From Corynebacterium matruchotii (GTDB lineage: Bacteria > Actinomycetota > Actinomycetes > Mycobacteriales > Mycobacteriaceae): a stretch of DNA of 64,000 nt. Every line of letters starts with the position of its first letter. Positions within the stretch are counted from its first letter, which is position 1. Location: NCBI RefSeq assembly GCF_011612265.2, contig NZ_CP050134.2:310001-374000 (forward strand). Direction: 5' to 3'. The notes under the pieces were generated by a model. That model had not been told where the DNA came from. It did not search any database and saw only the letters and a list, made by a program, of their open reading frames with translations. Shown here in pieces: positions 63,046 to 64,000 of this stretch. Both the position numbers and the translations under genes were made by a program.

Positions 63046-64000
63046 GTGCGACTGCTGCTAATTTCCAACCCGAACTCCACCACTCAAACCCCGGAGCTCT
63101 TCCGCCACATCATCCCCACCCTCCGGGGCGTGACCGGACTTCACCTCACCACCTACTTCACCCACCACCCTGGCCACGCCACCGAATTATGTCACAATAT
63201 CACCAACGCGGATTACGACGTGGTGGTTGCTATCGGCGGTGACGGCACCGTTAACGAAGTCATCAATGGACTCTTGGGGCCAGCACCCACTCCCCGCACC
63301 AACATCCCCACCCTTGCGGTCATCCCCACCGGTTCCGCCAATGTTTTTGTCCGCGCCCTCGGCTTCCCACCCGAACCCATCCACGCCACCGAAGCACTCG
63401 CCCACACCCTCGAACATAACCTCAAACGCACTATAGACCTCGGCATTTGGCAAGACCACTGGTTTGCCGTGAACGCCGGCTTCGGTATCGACGCCGACGT
63501 CATTGCCACCATGGACCGGGCCCGCCGCCGCGGCTTTGCCGCCACACCCCTGCGCTATATTCGCGTCACCTACCGGGCGTGGCGCCGCGCCCGCAAATAC
63601 CCACCCACCATCAACGTGCGGGGCAAAGACCGAAACGGCGCCACCAAAACCGCCCGCAACCTGCCCTTCTGTATCATAAGCAACACCAACCCCTGGACCT
63701 TCCTTGGGCCCCTCCCCGTCATCACCAACCCCCGCAACTCTTTCGACGTCGGCCTTGGTGTTTTCGGAATTAATAGCGTCGCCGGCCTCGCCGGCATCCT
63801 CGCAGTCCTCCAAATGCTTGGTGCAAACATGATCACCCCCATCGCCCAATGGTTGGAAAAACGCACTTTCGTATTCGACGACGCCATGGAAGTCACCTTG
63901 GATTGCGCCACCCGGCAACGCTTCCAAGTCGACGGCGAATACGCGGGCGAGCACCAATCGGCCACCCTCACCGTCCTCCCCGACGCCATCGAGGTCTACG
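63046..64000 (+). CDS. Diacylglycerol/lipid kinase family protein, truncated by the window end
   Basis: GTG 63046 opens a frame that runs off the right edge (318 codons visible). It starts RLLLISNPNST with the catalytic-domain motif VVAIGGDGTVNEVINGL (about 60) and later IPTGSANVFVRALG, both diagnostic of the DAGK/sphingosine-kinase catalytic domain. It phosphorylates diacylglycerol or a related lipid with ATP. The C-terminal DGEYAGEHQSA region is present, so only the end of the gene is missing. Confidence 0.88.
   Translation, partial: MRLLLISNPNSTTQTPELFRHIIPTLRGVTGLHLTTYFTHHPGHATELCHNITNADYDVVVAIGGDGTVNEVINGLLGPAPTPRTNIPTLAVIPTGSANVFVRALGFPPEPIHATEALAHTLEHNLKRTIDLGIWQDHWFAVNAGFGIDADVIATMDRARRRGFAATPLRYIRVTYRAWRRARKYPPTINVRGKDRNGATKTARNLPFCIISNTNPWTFLGPLPVITNPRNSFDVGLGVFGINSVAGLAGILAVLQMLGANMITPIAQWLEKRTFVFDDAMEVTLDCATRQRFQVDGEYAGEHQSATLTVLPDAIEVY

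Overview
The window looks like a stretch of a Corynebacterium chromosome. The evidence is gene content and order: an lpqE-carD-ispD-ispF-cysS-rlmB block, a phoR-phoS two-component pair closely resembling mycobacterial PhoP-PhoR, a threonine exporter (thrE) of the corynebacterial type, otsA/otsB, an IpsA-like LacI regulator, a CgmA/CgmR-like efflux pair, and dispersed purine genes (purD, purB, purC, purS-purQ-purL, purF, purM). Most genes are GC-rich. A few segments are clearly AT-richer and look accessory. No rRNA genes, CRISPR arrays, transposases or phage genes were seen. There is one tRNA gene.

Layout. 1-1.5 kb: the end of an ABC exporter operon. 1.8-4.3 kb: two related small secreted proteins around an NAD-binding protein, with a tandem array of long hairpin repeats (2389-2822). 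4.3-9.7 kb: lipase, mutY, beta-carbonic anhydrase, a membrane-anchored Ca/Thr/Gly-rich-linker type protein and radA. 9.7-16.7 kb: an AT-rich accessory island. It starts with a secreted amidase whose signal peptide is interrupted by a run of ten Gs, which suggests phase variation. Six tandem paralogues of the amidase N-terminal domain follow, each membrane-anchored and lacking the catalytic domain; one is frameshifted. 16.9-22.4 kb: lpqE, carD, the MEP-pathway genes ispD and ispF, cysS and rlmB. 22.4-28.8 kb: esterase, ipsA, the trehalose genes otsB and otsA, a lysine-rich-tail protein and thrE. 29-32.5 kb: tRNA-Thr and small accessory genes, including a HicB-like protein. 32.7-37.8 kb: a four-gene efflux operon (cgmA, cgmR, an Atg22-like MFS transporter and a second thrE). 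37.9-44.5 kb: phoR-phoS, a HIT protein, purD and a large surface protein. 44.6-59.7 kb: an aminotransferase with a C-terminal frameshift, a TetR regulator, most of the purine genes, oligopeptidase B and a degenerate glutathione-peroxidase-like protein. 59.8-64 kb: DUF3073, ygfZ, pabC, a nitrobindin-like protein and a truncated lipid kinase gene.

How the genes fit together. The purine genes cover PurF, PurD, PurS/Q/L, PurM, PurC and PurB, i.e. most of the route to AICAR and IMP, but they lie in several short transcription units. IspD/IspF supply isoprenoid precursors. OtsA/OtsB make trehalose, needed for corynomycolate transfer, and IpsA is known in the genus to control inositol synthesis. PhoR-PhoS senses phosphate limitation.

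Two features stand out as not explained by known systems. First, a 13-base word, GCTTNTCGACGCC, recurs about a dozen times exactly and about nine more times with one mismatch. It occurs on both strands, in genes in several frames, and at gene ends or between convergent genes, far more often than expected by chance. Second, the phase-variable amidase sits with its array of domain-only membrane paralogues.
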